Below, piece by piece: positions 39,251 to 48,486 of a stretch of DNA of 64,000 nucleotides (the stretch's first letter is position 1; each line of letters opens with the position of its first letter). The notes under the pieces are model-generated. The model did not search any database, had not been told where the DNA came from, and was given only the letters and a program-made list of their open reading frames with translations. The stretch is taken from contig NZ_AP024109.1 of NCBI RefSeq assembly GCF_016591715.1, forward strand, positions 310,001 to 374,000, read 5' to 3'. The translations under genes were made by a program, and so were the position numbers. Source of the stretch: Mesorhizobium sp. J8. GTDB taxonomy: Bacteria > Pseudomonadota > Alphaproteobacteria > Rhizobiales > Rhizobiaceae.

Positions 39251-42045
39251 GCATGGTCCAATCCGGCACCGCCAAATCCGGCATGGCCCAATCCGGAATG
39301 GAACGCGCCGACATTGCCTTCGAGGTCAACGGCGCCGCCGTCAGCGTCTCCGTGCCGCCGGTGCGGCGCCTGTCGCAGGTCTTGCGCGACGAGTTGCAGC
39401 TGACCGGCACCAAGGTTGGCTGCGATGCCGGCGATTGCGGCGCCTGTACGGTGCTTGTCGACGGCAATCCGGTCTGTGCCTGCCTGATGCCGGCGGCCAC
39501 GGTGTCCGGTGCCGCCGTCACCACCGTCGAGGGCCTTGCCAATGGCAGGCTGTCGGCGCTGCAGGCCTCGTTCCTCGAACATGGCGCCGCGCAATGCGGC
39601 ATCTGTACACCCGGCCTGCTGGTCGCGGCCACCGCGCTTTTGGAGCGCAACCCCACGCCAAGCGAGGCCGAGACGCAGGATGCGCTGGGCGGCGTGCTCT
39701 GCCGCTGCACTGGCTACAGGAAGATCGTCGCGGCGGTGATGGGCGCGTCGCGGCACATGAACGGGATCGATCTTCGCCTGCCGGAAGCGGGCCGCGCCGT
39801 CGGCGCCTCGCCGATCCGCCTCGACGGCATGCCGAAGGTCACCGGCGGCGAGAAGTTCGGCGGCGATTCCTTTCCAGCCGACGCGTTGTCCGTGCTGGTC
39901 ATCCGCTCACCGCACTATCATGCCCGCTTCAGCTTTGGCGATCTCGGCGCCTGGACCAAGGCACATCCAGGCATCGCCGGCGTCTTCACCGCCGCCGATA
40001 TTCCGGGAAAGAATTGCTTCGGCGTCATCGGTCCCTTTGCCGACCAGCCGGCGCTTGCCGAGGATTTTGTCCGCTTGCGCGGCGAGGCGGTGGCGCTGGT
40101 GGCGGGCGAGCGTGAGGCCATTCTCGATCTCGACCTGACGGATTTTCCGATCACTTGGACCGAACTGCCGCCTATGCTGCAGCCGTGCGAAGCAAAGGCC
40201 GAAGGCGCCGCGCTGATCCACAGCCACCGTCCCGCGAACCTGCTCACCTCCGGCTATGTCGAGCGCGGCGATCCTGAAGCAGCGCTTGCAGGTGCTGCCG
40301 CCAGGGTCTCGGGCGCCATCGAGACTTCCTTCGTCGAGCACGCCTATATCGAGCCGGAAGCCGGTTACGCTTACATGGATGGCGACACGCTCGTCGTCGT
40401 CGCCTGCACCCAGGCCCCTTACATGGACCGCGACGAGACGGCCAAGGTGCTGGGCCTTGCCGTCGACAAGGTGCGCATCGTGCCGACCGCCACCGGCGGC
40501 GGCTTCGGCTCGAAGCTCGATGTCTCGCTGCAGCCGCTCATCGGCCTTGTCGCGATGAAGACGGGCCGGCCGGCCGCGCTCGCCTACACCCGCAACGAAT
40601 CGATGATGTCGACCACCAAGCGTCACCCCGCCGAGATGAAGGCGTCCATCGGCGCCGACGCCGAAGGCCGTATCACCGGCATGGTCTTCGAGGGCGATTT
40701 CAACACCGGCGCCTATGCCAGTTGGGGGCCGACCGTCGCCAACCGCGTGCCGGTGCATGCCTCCGGTCCCTATCTTACGCCGAACTACCGGGCGACCGGC
40801 CATGCCATCCACACCAATGGCCCGATCGCCGGCGCCTTCCGCGGTTTCGGCGTGCCGCAAGCCACCATCATGCAGGAGACGCTCTATGACGAGCTCGCCG
40901 GCAAGCTTGGCATGGATAGGCTGGAGTTCCGGCTAAGGAACTGCCTGCGCGACGGCTGCGAGACGGTCACCGGCCAGCGCCTGGAGTCCGGCGTCGGCAT
41001 CGGCGAATGCCTCGAGCAGCTCAAACCGCATTGGGCGCGCGCGCTGGCGGATGCGGAGGCGTTCAACGCGGCCCATGCCGCAAGCAAGCGCGGCGTCGGC
41101 ATCGCCTCCTGCTGGTATGGCTGCGGCAACACTTCCTTGCCCAATCCCTCGACCATCAAGGTCGGCATTTCGCCTTCCGGCGAGGTGATCCTGCATCAGG
41201 GCGCGGTCGACATCGGCCAGGGCTCCAACACGGTCATCACCCAGATCTGCGCCGACGCGCTCGGCCTGCCGCTGGACAGGTTCAAGCTGAAGAGCGCCGA
41301 TACCGCCATCACGCCTGACGCCGGCAAGACATCCGCCTCGCGCCAGACCTTTGTCACGGGCAAGGCGGCGGAGAAAGCAGGCCGCGCCTTGCGCGAGAAG
41401 ATCCTGCGCTTCGCCAATGTGTCGGAGCAGGCGACGATCGCGCTGGACGGCGCAAGCATCTCCATCCGCGAAGGCGATGCTGCGCGGCGCATCGATCTCG
41501 CGGCGCTGAAGGCCGATGCAGACGGTTTTGTCTTCGTCGCCGAGGAAACCTACGACCCGCCGACCCTGCCGCTCGACGCCAGGGGCCAGGGCAAGCCCTA
41601 TGCCGTCTATGGCTATGGCGCGCAGATCGCCGAGCTCGAGGTCGATCTCAAGCTCGGCACCGTGAAGCTCATCAAGATCACGGCCGCGCATGACGTCGGC
41701 AAGGCGATCAACCCGGTGCTGGTCGAGGGCCAGATCGAGGGCGGAATCGCGCAAGGCATCGGCATGGCGCTGATGGAGGAATACATCCCCGGCCGCACCG
41801 AGAACCTGCACGATTATCTCATTCCTACCATCGGCGACGTGCCGCCGGTCGAGCACATACTGGTCGAGGTTCCGGATCCCGAAGGGCCGTTCGGCGCCAA
41901 GGGTCTGGGCGAGCATGTGCTGATCCCGACAGCGCCGGCGATCCTCAACGCCATCCGTCATGCAACCGGCGTCCTGGTCACCAAGGTGCCGGCGACGCCG
42001 AGCCGCATCCTGGCGGCGATCCGCGAGAAGGAGGCGCGCCGATGA
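39247..42045 (+). CDS. Molybdenum hydroxylase with fused 2Fe-2S and molybdopterin domains, likely nicotinate-type
   Basis: The 932-residue protein joins two parts that are often separate. Residues 24-180 hold two 2Fe-2S clusters (Cys59, 64, 67, 79 and Cys117, 120, 152, 154). From about 190 comes the molybdopterin domain, with [29 protein letters not shown] and the catalytic-glutamate motif GAKGLGEH. Such enzymes add hydroxyl from water to N-heterocycles. The next gene encodes a 6-hydroxynicotinate reductase-like protein, so nicotinate to 6-hydroxynicotinate is the likely reaction; other heterocycles are possible. The N-terminus carries a short QSG repeat, so the exact start may be 39247, 39283 or 39298. 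Confidence 0.85.
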   Translation: MSMVQSGTAKSGMAQSGMERADIAFEVNGAAVSVSVPPVRRLSQVLRDELQLTGTKVGCDAGDCGACTVLVDGNPVCACLMPAATVSGAAVTTVEGLANGRLSALQASFLEHGAAQCGICTPGLLVAATALLERNPTPSEAETQDALGGVLCRCTGYRKIVAAVMGASRHMNGIDLRLPEAGRAVGASPIRLDGMPKVTGGEKFGGDSFPADALSVLVIRSPHYHARFSFGDLGAWTKAHPGIAGVFTAADIPGKNCFGVIGPFADQPALAEDFVRLRGEAVALVAGEREAILDLDLTDFPITWTELPPMLQPCEAKAEGAALIHSHRPANLLTSGYVERGDPEAALAGAAARVSGAIETSFVEHAYIEPEAGYAYMDGDTLVVVACTQAPYMDRDETAKVLGLAVDKVRIVPTATGGGFGSKLDVSLQPLIGLVAMKTGRPAALAYTRNESMMSTTKRHPAEMKASIGADAEGRITGMVFEGDFNTGAYASWGPTVANRVPVHASGPYLTPNYRATGHAIHTNGPIAGAFRGFGVPQATIMQETLYDELAGKLGMDRLEFRLRNCLRDGCETVTGQRLESGVGIGECLEQLKPHWARALADAEAFNAAHAASKRGVGIASCWYGCGNTSLPNPSTIKVGISPSGEVILHQGAVDIGQGSNTVITQICADALGLPLDRFKLKSADTAITPDAGKTSASRQTFVTGKAAEKAGRALREKILRFANVSEQATIALDGASISIREGDAARRIDLAALKADADGFVFVAEETYDPPTLPLDARGQGKPYAVYGYGAQIAELEVDLKLGTVKLIKITAAHDVGKAINPVLVEGQIEGGIAQGIGMALMEEYIPGRTENLHDYLIPTIGDVPPVEHILVEVPDPEGPFGAKGLGEHVLIPTAPAILNAIRHATGVLVTKVPATPSRILAAIREKEARR

Positions 42046-43580
42046 GCGAGCTTGCCGAACGTTTCGAAACTCACGATCCCGGCGAGAAGCAGGTGGCGGA
42101 GAAGATCCGCTGCGATGCCTGTCCGGTCATGTGCTACATCGCCGACGGCCGAACCGGCGCTTGCGACCGCTACGGCAATATCGGCGGCCGCATCGTGCGC
42201 ATGGACCCGCTGACCATCCTCGACCACGCGGCCGAGACCGGCGGCGCGGTCGTGCCGTTCGTCGCCGAAGGCGAAGCCTGGAGCGGCGAGCTGGTCAACA
42301 CCGGCCGCCGCTTCGTCACCGCGATCGGCGCCGGCACCACCTATCCCGATTACAAGCCGGCGCCCTTCATCGTCAGCCAGGAGGTCGAGGGCGTCGACCT
42401 CGTCACTGTCGTCACCGAAGGCATTTTTTCGTACTGCGGCGTCAAGGTGAAGATCGACACCGATCGCCATATCGGCGACGAGACGGCGACGGTGCGTTCC
42501 GAAGGCGAGGCGATCGGCCATGTCACGACAGGCGAATACGGCTCGCAGATGCTGTCGCTCGGCGGCGTGCATCACCTGACCGGCGGCTCGAAGGCGGAGG
42601 GGCGCGCCACCTGCGACGCGCTGCTCAATCTCTGCAACAGGAAGCCGGTCGAGCTCACCATCGATGGCGGCGCGACGGTCATCGTCGAAGCCGGCAAGGC
42701 GCCGGTCATCGACGGCAAGATCGAACACCGCATGCGCGTCGGCTGCGGCTCGGCCACCATCGGCATGTTCGCCACGCAATGGCGCGGTCTGGTCGATGAG
42801 GTGGTGGTGGTCGACGACCACATCACCGGCGTCGTCTCCGAACATCAGGCCGGCAAGGTTCTGGGCTGGGAGGACACCGGCATAAAGATCATCGGCCGCC
42901 GTTCTACGCCCGGCCGCTACTTCAAGGTCTCGGAGCCCGGCCTCGGCTGGGGCGGCACGACGATCTCCGACCCGCTGTCGATCCTTGGCGACTGGAACGC
43001 CAAGAAGGGCGCGCGCCCCGGCCTGTCGCTGCTGATGGTGTCGACCACCGGCGAGCAGTTCGCCTATTACGAGTTGGACGACGAGTTGAAGCCGGTCCAG
43101 AAGCCATTTCCAGAGCGGTTGCAAAAGTCGGTCGGCCTGATCGAGGACAATTGCGAGCCGGCGCTCTGCACGGTGCTGTTCATCGGCGGCGCCGGCGGCT
43201 CGCTCCGCGCCGGCGTCACCGAAAACCCCGTCAACCTCACCCGCTCGGTTCAGGGCTTGAAGACCTATGTGACCGTCGGCGGCGCGCCTGTTTATGTCTG
43301 GCCGGGCGGCGGCATCACGCTGATGGTCGACGTCACCCGCGTGCCGGAAGGCGCCTTCGGCTATGTGCCGACGCCGGCGCTGGTGGCGCCCATCGAGTTC
43401 ACCATGCGCCGCGACGACTATGTCCGGCTCGGCGGCTACGAGAATGAGATCCGCAGCGTCGAGGACATTCTCGCCAAGGGTGGCGAGTATCTAAACCCGC
43501 GCAGCAATACCGGCGCGCCGGCCGGCAATCCCTGGCCGCCGCTGGCGCAGTTGCGGCGCGCGGCGAACGGTGCCGGCTGA
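42042..43580 (+). CDS. 6-hydroxynicotinate reductase-like iron-sulfur protein
   Basis: This 512-residue protein resembles 6-hydroxynicotinate reductase, the ferredoxin-dependent enzyme that reduces 6-hydroxynicotinate to 1,4,5,6-tetrahydro-6-oxonicotinate in Eubacterium barkeri and, by pathway, in Azorhizobium. An N-terminal iron-sulfur motif is formed by Cys24, Cys27, Cys31 and Cys41 (CDACPVMC). Further conserved parts include [18 protein letters not shown] and the Gly-rich [13 protein letters not shown]. It overlaps its neighbours on both sides (ATGA, TGATG). The family is little studied and the exact substrate here is inferred. Confidence 0.8.
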   Translation: MSELAERFETHDPGEKQVAEKIRCDACPVMCYIADGRTGACDRYGNIGGRIVRMDPLTILDHAAETGGAVVPFVAEGEAWSGELVNTGRRFVTAIGAGTTYPDYKPAPFIVSQEVEGVDLVTVVTEGIFSYCGVKVKIDTDRHIGDETATVRSEGEAIGHVTTGEYGSQMLSLGGVHHLTGGSKAEGRATCDALLNLCNRKPVELTIDGGATVIVEAGKAPVIDGKIEHRMRVGCGSATIGMFATQWRGLVDEVVVVDDHITGVVSEHQAGKVLGWEDTGIKIIGRRSTPGRYFKVSEPGLGWGGTTISDPLSILGDWNAKKGARPGLSLLMVSTTGEQFAYYELDDELKPVQKPFPERLQKSVGLIEDNCEPALCTVLFIGGAGGSLRAGVTENPVNLTRSVQGLKTYVTVGGAPVYVWPGGGITLMVDVTRVPEGAFGYVPTPALVAPIEFTMRRDDYVRLGGYENEIRSVEDILAKGGEYLNPRSNTGAPAGNPWPPLAQLRRAANGAG

Positions 43581-44464
43581 TGAACGGCCCGCAGGCGCAT
43601 TGGCTTGCCGACGGCCGGCGACTCCATCTCAACCACGGGCCGATCGATCTGATCGTGGAGGCTTTTGGTGAGCCGGATGAGCGTCGCGCCGCCTACGAGC
43701 AGGCTGTCGCGCGCTTCCAGACGATCCTGATCGAGGTCGTCGAGGAACTGCCCGAGTTGCGCCTGCCGGCCTTCTTCCTGGCGCCGCGTGACTTCGCCGG
43801 CCCGACCGCCCGCCGTATGGAGGCCGCTGTCATGCCGCTGGCGGAATGCTTCATCACGCCGATGGCCGCCGTTGCCGGTTCGGTAGCCGACGAAATTCTC
43901 GGCGCCATGCTCGCCGGCCGGCGGCTCGACCGCGCCTATGTCAACAACGGCGGCGACTGCGCGCTCCATCTTGGCAGCGGCCGGTCGATGACGGTGGCGA
44001 TCGCCGGCACCGGGAATGGCATGGCCGATCGTGTCGGCATCCGCGCCGAGGATGGCGTTCGCGGTGTTGCCACCAGCGGCTGGCGCGGGCGGTCGTTTTC
44101 GCTGGGCATTGCCGATGCCGTCACCGTTTTAGCGCGCACCGGCGCCGAGGCCGACGCCGCGGCAACGCTGATTGCCAACGCCGTCGACCTGCCCGGTCAC
44201 CCTGCCATCGCGCGCGTTCCGGCGCGCGACCTCGCGCCCGACAGCGATCTGGGTGAGCAGCTGGTGACACAAAGCGTCGGCGCGCTTTCGCCCGACGAGG
44301 TTGCCCGGGCGCTGGACAAGGGCCTCGCGGTCGCCGAAGATTTTCGCCGGCGCGGCCTGATCGCCGCCTCGGCGCTGTTTCTGGCGGGCGAGGCCCGCAT
44401 CAGTGGCTCGGTGACGCTCGCTGCGCCCAACAAGCATGCACAGGAGGAATTTGCCGATGCCTGA
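43580..44464 (+). CDS. UPF0280 family protein (ApbE-superfamily-like)
   Basis: The 294-residue protein matches UPF0280/COG2122, a family grouped with the ApbE flavin-transferase superfamily but without a known reaction. Conserved parts are MAAVAGSVADEIL near residue 94, VNNGGDCALHL near 118 and ATSGWRGRSFSLGIADAVTVLA near 160. It is translationally coupled to the reductase upstream by a one-base overlap and overlaps the next gene by eight bases. A role in supplying or attaching a flavin to the hydroxylase or reductase would fit but is not shown. Confidence 0.82.
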   Translation: MNGPQAHWLADGRRLHLNHGPIDLIVEAFGEPDERRAAYEQAVARFQTILIEVVEELPELRLPAFFLAPRDFAGPTARRMEAAVMPLAECFITPMAAVAGSVADEILGAMLAGRRLDRAYVNNGGDCALHLGSGRSMTVAIAGTGNGMADRVGIRAEDGVRGVATSGWRGRSFSLGIADAVTVLARTGAEADAAATLIANAVDLPGHPAIARVPARDLAPDSDLGEQLVTQSVGALSPDEVARALDKGLAVAEDFRRRGLIAASALFLAGEARISGSVTLAAPNKHAQEEFADA

Positions 44465-45041
44465 GTTTCCGATCCGCAAGATCGCGGTGCTGAATGAGGA
44501 GATCTTCCACGAGGGCGGACCAGCGGCGAAGGAGCCGCGCCTGCGCGCCGCTGCCATGGCGCTTGTGAAGAATCCATTCGCCGGCCGTTATGTCGAGGAT
44601 CTGCAGGGCGCGATGGAAGACCTTAAGCCGCTCGGGCTTCTGCTGTCGGACAGGCTGATCGCGGCGCTCGGCGGCGACGTCAAGAAGATCGACGGCTACG
44701 GCAAGGGCGCCATCGTTGGCACGGCCGGCGAATTGGAGCATGGCGCGCTCTGGCACGTGCCGGGCGGCTACGCCATGCGCGAGCGTCTCGGCGACGCCAA
44801 GGCCATCGTGCCCTCGGCCAAGAAGGTCGGCGCGTTCGGGTCAAAGCTCGACGTGCCGCTCGGCCACATCAACGCCGCCTATGTCCGCAGCCATTTCGAC
44901 GCGATGGAAGTGGGCATCAGCGACGGCCCGCGTCCCGACGAGATCCTGTTCTGCCTCGCCATGACCTGCGGTCCGCGCGTCCACAACCGCATGGGCGGCC
45001 TGGCGGCAGAGGACATCAAGGCATGGGATGGCCTCAGATGA
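44457..45041 (+). CDS. AA_synth (amino acid synthesis) family protein
   Basis: This 194-residue protein belongs to the AA_synth family (PF06684), whose name is historical and whose function is unclear. Conserved parts are KNPFAGRYVEDL, GKGAIVGTAGELEHGALWH and AYVRSHFDAMEVGISDGPRPDEI. The start at 44457 follows AGGAGGAAT. The MarR gene begins within its stop. The position between reductase and regulator suggests a step after ring reduction, perhaps ring opening or isomerisation; this is inference. Confidence 0.82.
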   Translation: MPEFPIRKIAVLNEEIFHEGGPAAKEPRLRAAAMALVKNPFAGRYVEDLQGAMEDLKPLGLLLSDRLIAALGGDVKKIDGYGKGAIVGTAGELEHGALWHVPGGYAMRERLGDAKAIVPSAKKVGAFGSKLDVPLGHINAAYVRSHFDAMEVGISDGPRPDEILFCLAMTCGPRVHNRMGGLAAEDIKAWDGLR

Positions 45042-45499
45042 GCGGCGAGGACAATCTGCTGCGGCTGGTCGAGGCCGAGGATGGCGACGAGAACAACTAC
45101 CATCTGCAGGACCAGGTCGGATTCATCCTGCGCAAGGCGCATCAGCGCCATGTCTCGATCTTTGCCTCGCATATCGGCGACCTGACACCGCCGCAATTCG
45201 CTGCTTTGGCCAAGCTCTACGACATCGGCGAGACCTCCCAGAACCAGTTGGGAACGCTGATTGCCATGGACGCCGCAACCGTGAAGGGCGTCATCGACCG
45301 GCTGAAGGCGCGCGGCCTTGTCGAAGTCTCCAAGCACGAGGTCGACAAAAGGCGGCTGCTGGTCAATCTGACGCCGGAAGGCCGGGAGGCGATCGAGCGG
45401 TTGATCCCGCTCGCGCGCGCCATCACCGAGGAGACGCTGGCGCCGCTGACCGCCAAGGAAGTCGCGACATTCCTGCGACTGCTGGCAAAACTAGCTTAG
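45038..45499 (+). CDS. MarR-family transcriptional regulator
   Basis: The 153-residue protein has the MarR winged helix (residues 60-105, TSQNQLGTLIAMDAATVKGVI and the wing KHEVDKRRLLVNLT). It is the last gene of the hydroxylase/reductase operon, coupled by ATGA overlap, so it probably controls its own operon. MarR regulators govern nicotinate degradation elsewhere (BpsR of Bordetella responds to 6-hydroxynicotinate). The palindromes at 38275 and 50641 are candidate sites. Confidence 0.9.
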   Translation: MSGEDNLLRLVEAEDGDENNYHLQDQVGFILRKAHQRHVSIFASHIGDLTPPQFAALAKLYDIGETSQNQLGTLIAMDAATVKGVIDRLKARGLVEVSKHEVDKRRLLVNLTPEGREAIERLIPLARAITEETLAPLTAKEVATFLRLLAKLA

Positions 45500-45559
45500 A
45501 GCTCATCCGAAAGCTGGGACCCGGTTTTCGGAAAGATCATGCCCTGACAAAAGTTAAGG
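45500..45559. repeat. Family C repeat fragment
   Basis: Directly after the MarR stop comes TTTTCGGAAAGATCATGCCC followed by TGACAAA, which is nearly the inverse of the sequence at the end of murQ (63170-63200). It is a half copy of the same palindromic family and lies between two convergent genes. Confidence 0.6.
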
Positions 45560-46663
45560 TCAGGATGCGGCTTCGGCTACCGGCTTTGAGGACCATGCAC
45601 CCGTCACCCTCTTGCCGTCGCTGATGCTTGCGGTGCGCCGCCAGATCAAGGCCACGACCAGCATCGAAACGTAGCCGTCAGCAGCATAGTGCCAGCCTGT
45701 ATAGACCGAACCGAACAGGATGACGATCGCGAATGCCCAGCCTGCAATGCCGAGCCAGCGGTTGAGCCGCCCAAGGTAAAACGCATTCAGCGTGGCGACC
45801 GCCATATGCATGCTGGGCATGGCGGAAATCCCGGAACCAAGCGCCGGCATGTCGTTCTTATAGGTGGCAAGAAGGTAGCTGGAATAAGATAGGACGTGCT
45901 CGTTGGAGGGCCGCTGCTTCAACACGTCCAGAAGCTCGGCATAGCGATCGCCGCCCACCAATTCCTGGTAAAAGATCGGGCCGACGGAGGAAAACAACGT
46001 CGCCATGACCGTTCCGACCACCATAAACACAAGGGCCATCGCGGCGAGATACCGCAGGTGCACCGGCTGGTTGGCGAGTAGCGCTGCAAAAAACACCAAG
46101 CCGAACCATTCGAGAAACCAGAGTCTGGCATAGGTCACCGCTACGACCGTCGCCAGAAGGTCGGAGTCGAATGCGTGAGCGATGCGCCATGGCGCCTGAC
46201 CGTGCAGCAGTTCGCCGAAATCGGCCAGGGCTTTGTCGCAGTAAAAGGGGACGATGTCGGGTATGTTCACCTTGTAGGTCGTGAACGCGGAGAGCATCAG
46301 CATGAACATGATCACGACAATCGCCGCCCGCAGCCCATTGGTGCGGATCGACATTGCGATGAATGTGACCGGAGCCTTCGGCGACAGGGCAATCGCCATT
46401 GGGATCGCCACTGCCAGAAAGCTGAGCGGTCCAAAGACGAAAAGCCGCAGCAAGTACATCTCTGCCATCGCGGAATATGCCGACGGCCAGATCAGCGCCG
46501 CCATGGTGATATAGACCAGGCACAGCCCGAACAGCTTTTGCGGAACATTGCCCAATTCGGGGAAACGCGCGAGCCGACCAAGTTGCCATCGCGCACGGTC
46601 TGGTGAACTTGCACTCTCAAGTAAATCGTCGGATAGCTCCACGACCGTCCCCCGAAACGTCAT
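45560..46663 (-). CDS. PAP2-superfamily membrane phosphatase-like protein
   Basis: The 367-residue protein has about eight membrane segments and the PAP2 motifs SAMPSMHMA near residue 285 and GWHYAADGY near 326, in the form seen in the PAP2_3 / inositolphosphotransferase-like group. It may act on lipid phosphates or transfer a lipid head group. Base use is richer in A and T than in the flanking genes, and the 106-base upstream region is strongly AT-rich, so it may have been acquired separately. It splits the MarR-ended operon from the hyuBA pair. Confidence 0.8.
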   Translation of the reverse strand: MTFRGTVVELSDDLLESASSPDRARWQLGRLARFPELGNVPQKLFGLCLVYITMAALIWPSAYSAMAEMYLLRLFVFGPLSFLAVAIPMAIALSPKAPVTFIAMSIRTNGLRAAIVVIMFMLMLSAFTTYKVNIPDIVPFYCDKALADFGELLHGQAPWRIAHAFDSDLLATVVAVTYARLWFLEWFGLVFFAALLANQPVHLRYLAAMALVFMVVGTVMATLFSSVGPIFYQELVGGDRYAELLDVLKQRPSNEHVLSYSSYLLATYKNDMPALGSGISAMPSMHMAVATLNAFYLGRLNRWLGIAGWAFAIVILFGSVYTGWHYAADGYVSMLVVALIWRRTASISDGKRVTGAWSSKPVAEAAS

Positions 46664-46769
46664 CGAGGGTTCCTATCTATAATTGTCGGCTTAATATCTC
46701 CTTATCCAATCGGTTCATGTCCGAAGTTCCAAACGGGTAACTATTTTAGGCGTATATAATATATTGATA
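46664..46769. other. AT-rich spacer upstream of the PAP2 gene
   Basis: This 106-base stretch, with runs such as GTATATAATATATTGATAC, is the most AT-rich part of the window. It probably holds the promoter of the PAP2 gene, read leftward, and the 3' end of the hyuA-hyuB message. No gene is seen in it. Confidence 0.55.
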
Positions 46770-48485
46770 CTATAGCCGGGGAGCGCCCGGCGGCGAAGAG
46801 ACAACTATGCCGAACATCTCCTCCGCCTGTTCGGATGTATAGTAGCCAAGTCGAATGTCTTCCGCGACCAGCTTCGGGTCGCGCTCGCGCGGGTCGCCAT
46901 AGCCGCCGCCGCCCGGCGTGCCGACGCGCACGCGGTCGCCGGCTTTCAGCGCGATGTCCTGTTCCTTGGAAAGATGCGGCGGCACATGCGCTTCGCCGTT
47001 CCGGAACACGGTCACGCTGTTCGGCGCGCCGTCCTTGCCGCCGAGCGCGCCCTGCGGGCCGAAGCGGCCGTGGTCCATGACGAAGGAAGCACGGGCCTCG
47101 CCGCGCAGGATTTCAACCTCATAGGCAAGCCCGAAGCCGCCGCGATGTTTTCCCGCGCCGCCGGAGCCTTCGCGCAGCGCGTAGTGCCGGTAGAGCACCG
47201 GAAACGCCTGCTCCATGATTTCGACCGGCGGCGATTTCGAAATGCCGATGGTCGAGCAGCCATTGCTCAAGCCGTCATGGCTGGCATTGCCGCCATAGCC
47301 GCCGCCGGAAATCTGGTACATGACATAGTCGCGCCCGCGCGCCGGATCGTTGCCGCCGAGCGCGAAATTCCCGCTGGAACCGGCGGGTGCGGCCGTCACC
47401 TTCTCCGGCAATGCCTGCACCATCGCCGCGAATACCGCCTCGGCGATGCGCTGTGAAACCTCCGCCGCGCAGCCCGAGACCGGCCGAGGATATTTCGCGT
47501 CGAGGAAGGTGCCCTCCGGCCGCTTGACGGTCAGCGGCTCGAAGGCGCCGGCGCTGATCGGCACCTCCGGGAAAATATGCCGCATGGCGAGATAGACCGA
47601 CGATAAGGTCGTCGCCAGCACGCTGTTCATCGGGCCTGCACATGGCTTCGACGAGCCGGCGAAATCGAAGGCCAGCGTGTCGCCTTTTTTCTCGACGGCG
47701 AGATTGATGGTCAGCGGCTCGTTCACCACGCCGTCGGAATCGACGAAGGCCTGAGAGCGGTAGGTACCGTCGGGTATGACGGCGATCGAGGCGCGCATCT
47801 GCTCGGCGGCGCGGCTGCGCAGCTCCGCGATCGCCTCGACGACGGTTTCGTCACCGTAACGATCCAGGATTTCGTTCAGCCTGTCCTGGCCAATCACCAA
47901 AGCCGCCGCCTGCGCGCGGATGTCGCCGATGCGCTGGTCGGCAACGCGGATGTTCGAGCAGATGATGGCGTAGATCTCGGGATCGAGCACGCCCTTCTTG
48001 AACAGTTTGACCGGCGGCAGCCTGAGCCCTTCCTGCTCGACGGCAGTGGCCGAAGCGGAGAAGCCGCCAGGCACCGAGCCGCCGATATCCGGCCAATGCC
48101 CGGTGTTGGAAAGCCAGCAAAAGATCTTGCCGCCGCGATAGACCGGCATGACGAAGCGCACATCCATCAGATGCGTCCCGCCGAGATAGGGATCGTTGAC
48201 GATGTAAATGTCGCCCGGCTCCGGTGCGAGGCAGCGACCGTCGGCGATCATCTCGATCACCATCCTGGTCGAATATTGCATGACGCCGACGAAGACCGGC
48301 AGGCCCTGGCTGCCTTGCGCGATCAGCGAGCCGTCGACGGCCGAGTAGATGCCGTCAGAGCGGTCGTTGGCTTCGGCGATGACCGGCGAGAAGGCCGCGC
48401 GCGAGAAGGTCAGGTCCATCTCGTCGCAGACCTGCTGCAGCGCCGCCTGCAGCACCGAAAGCGTGATCGTGTCGAGCGTGCTCAT
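46770..48485 (-). CDS. hyuB: Hydantoinase B/oxoprolinase family protein
   Basis: This 571-residue protein is the partner subunit of ATP-dependent hydantoinase/5-oxoprolinase enzymes, which open lactam or imide rings. Family segments include SPVIAEANDRSDGIYSAVDG near residue 35, GDIYIVNDPYLGGTHLMDV near 92 and the C-terminal VRVGTPGGGGYGDP. The start is one base after the hyuA stop. Given the nearby reductase that would make a cyclic lactam, ring opening of that product is a possible role; hydantoins or oxoproline are alternatives. Confidence 0.9.
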   Translation of the reverse strand: MSTLDTITLSVLQAALQQVCDEMDLTFSRAAFSPVIAEANDRSDGIYSAVDGSLIAQGSQGLPVFVGVMQYSTRMVIEMIADGRCLAPEPGDIYIVNDPYLGGTHLMDVRFVMPVYRGGKIFCWLSNTGHWPDIGGSVPGGFSASATAVEQEGLRLPPVKLFKKGVLDPEIYAIICSNIRVADQRIGDIRAQAAALVIGQDRLNEILDRYGDETVVEAIAELRSRAAEQMRASIAVIPDGTYRSQAFVDSDGVVNEPLTINLAVEKKGDTLAFDFAGSSKPCAGPMNSVLATTLSSVYLAMRHIFPEVPISAGAFEPLTVKRPEGTFLDAKYPRPVSGCAAEVSQRIAEAVFAAMVQALPEKVTAAPAGSSGNFALGGNDPARGRDYVMYQISGGGYGGNASHDGLSNGCSTIGISKSPPVEIMEQAFPVLYRHYALREGSGGAGKHRGGFGLAYEVEILRGEARASFVMDHGRFGPQGALGGKDGAPNSVTVFRNGEAHVPPHLSKEQDIALKAGDRVRVGTPGGGGYGDPRERDPKLVAEDIRLGYYTSEQAEEMFGIVVSSPPGAPRL

Positions 48486-48486
48486 C

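Noticed and set aside
46752..46770. GTATATAATATATTGATAC as another MarR operator
   Set aside because: It is merely AT-rich; the match to the 14-bp motif needs gaps, and the position suits a PAP2 promoter.
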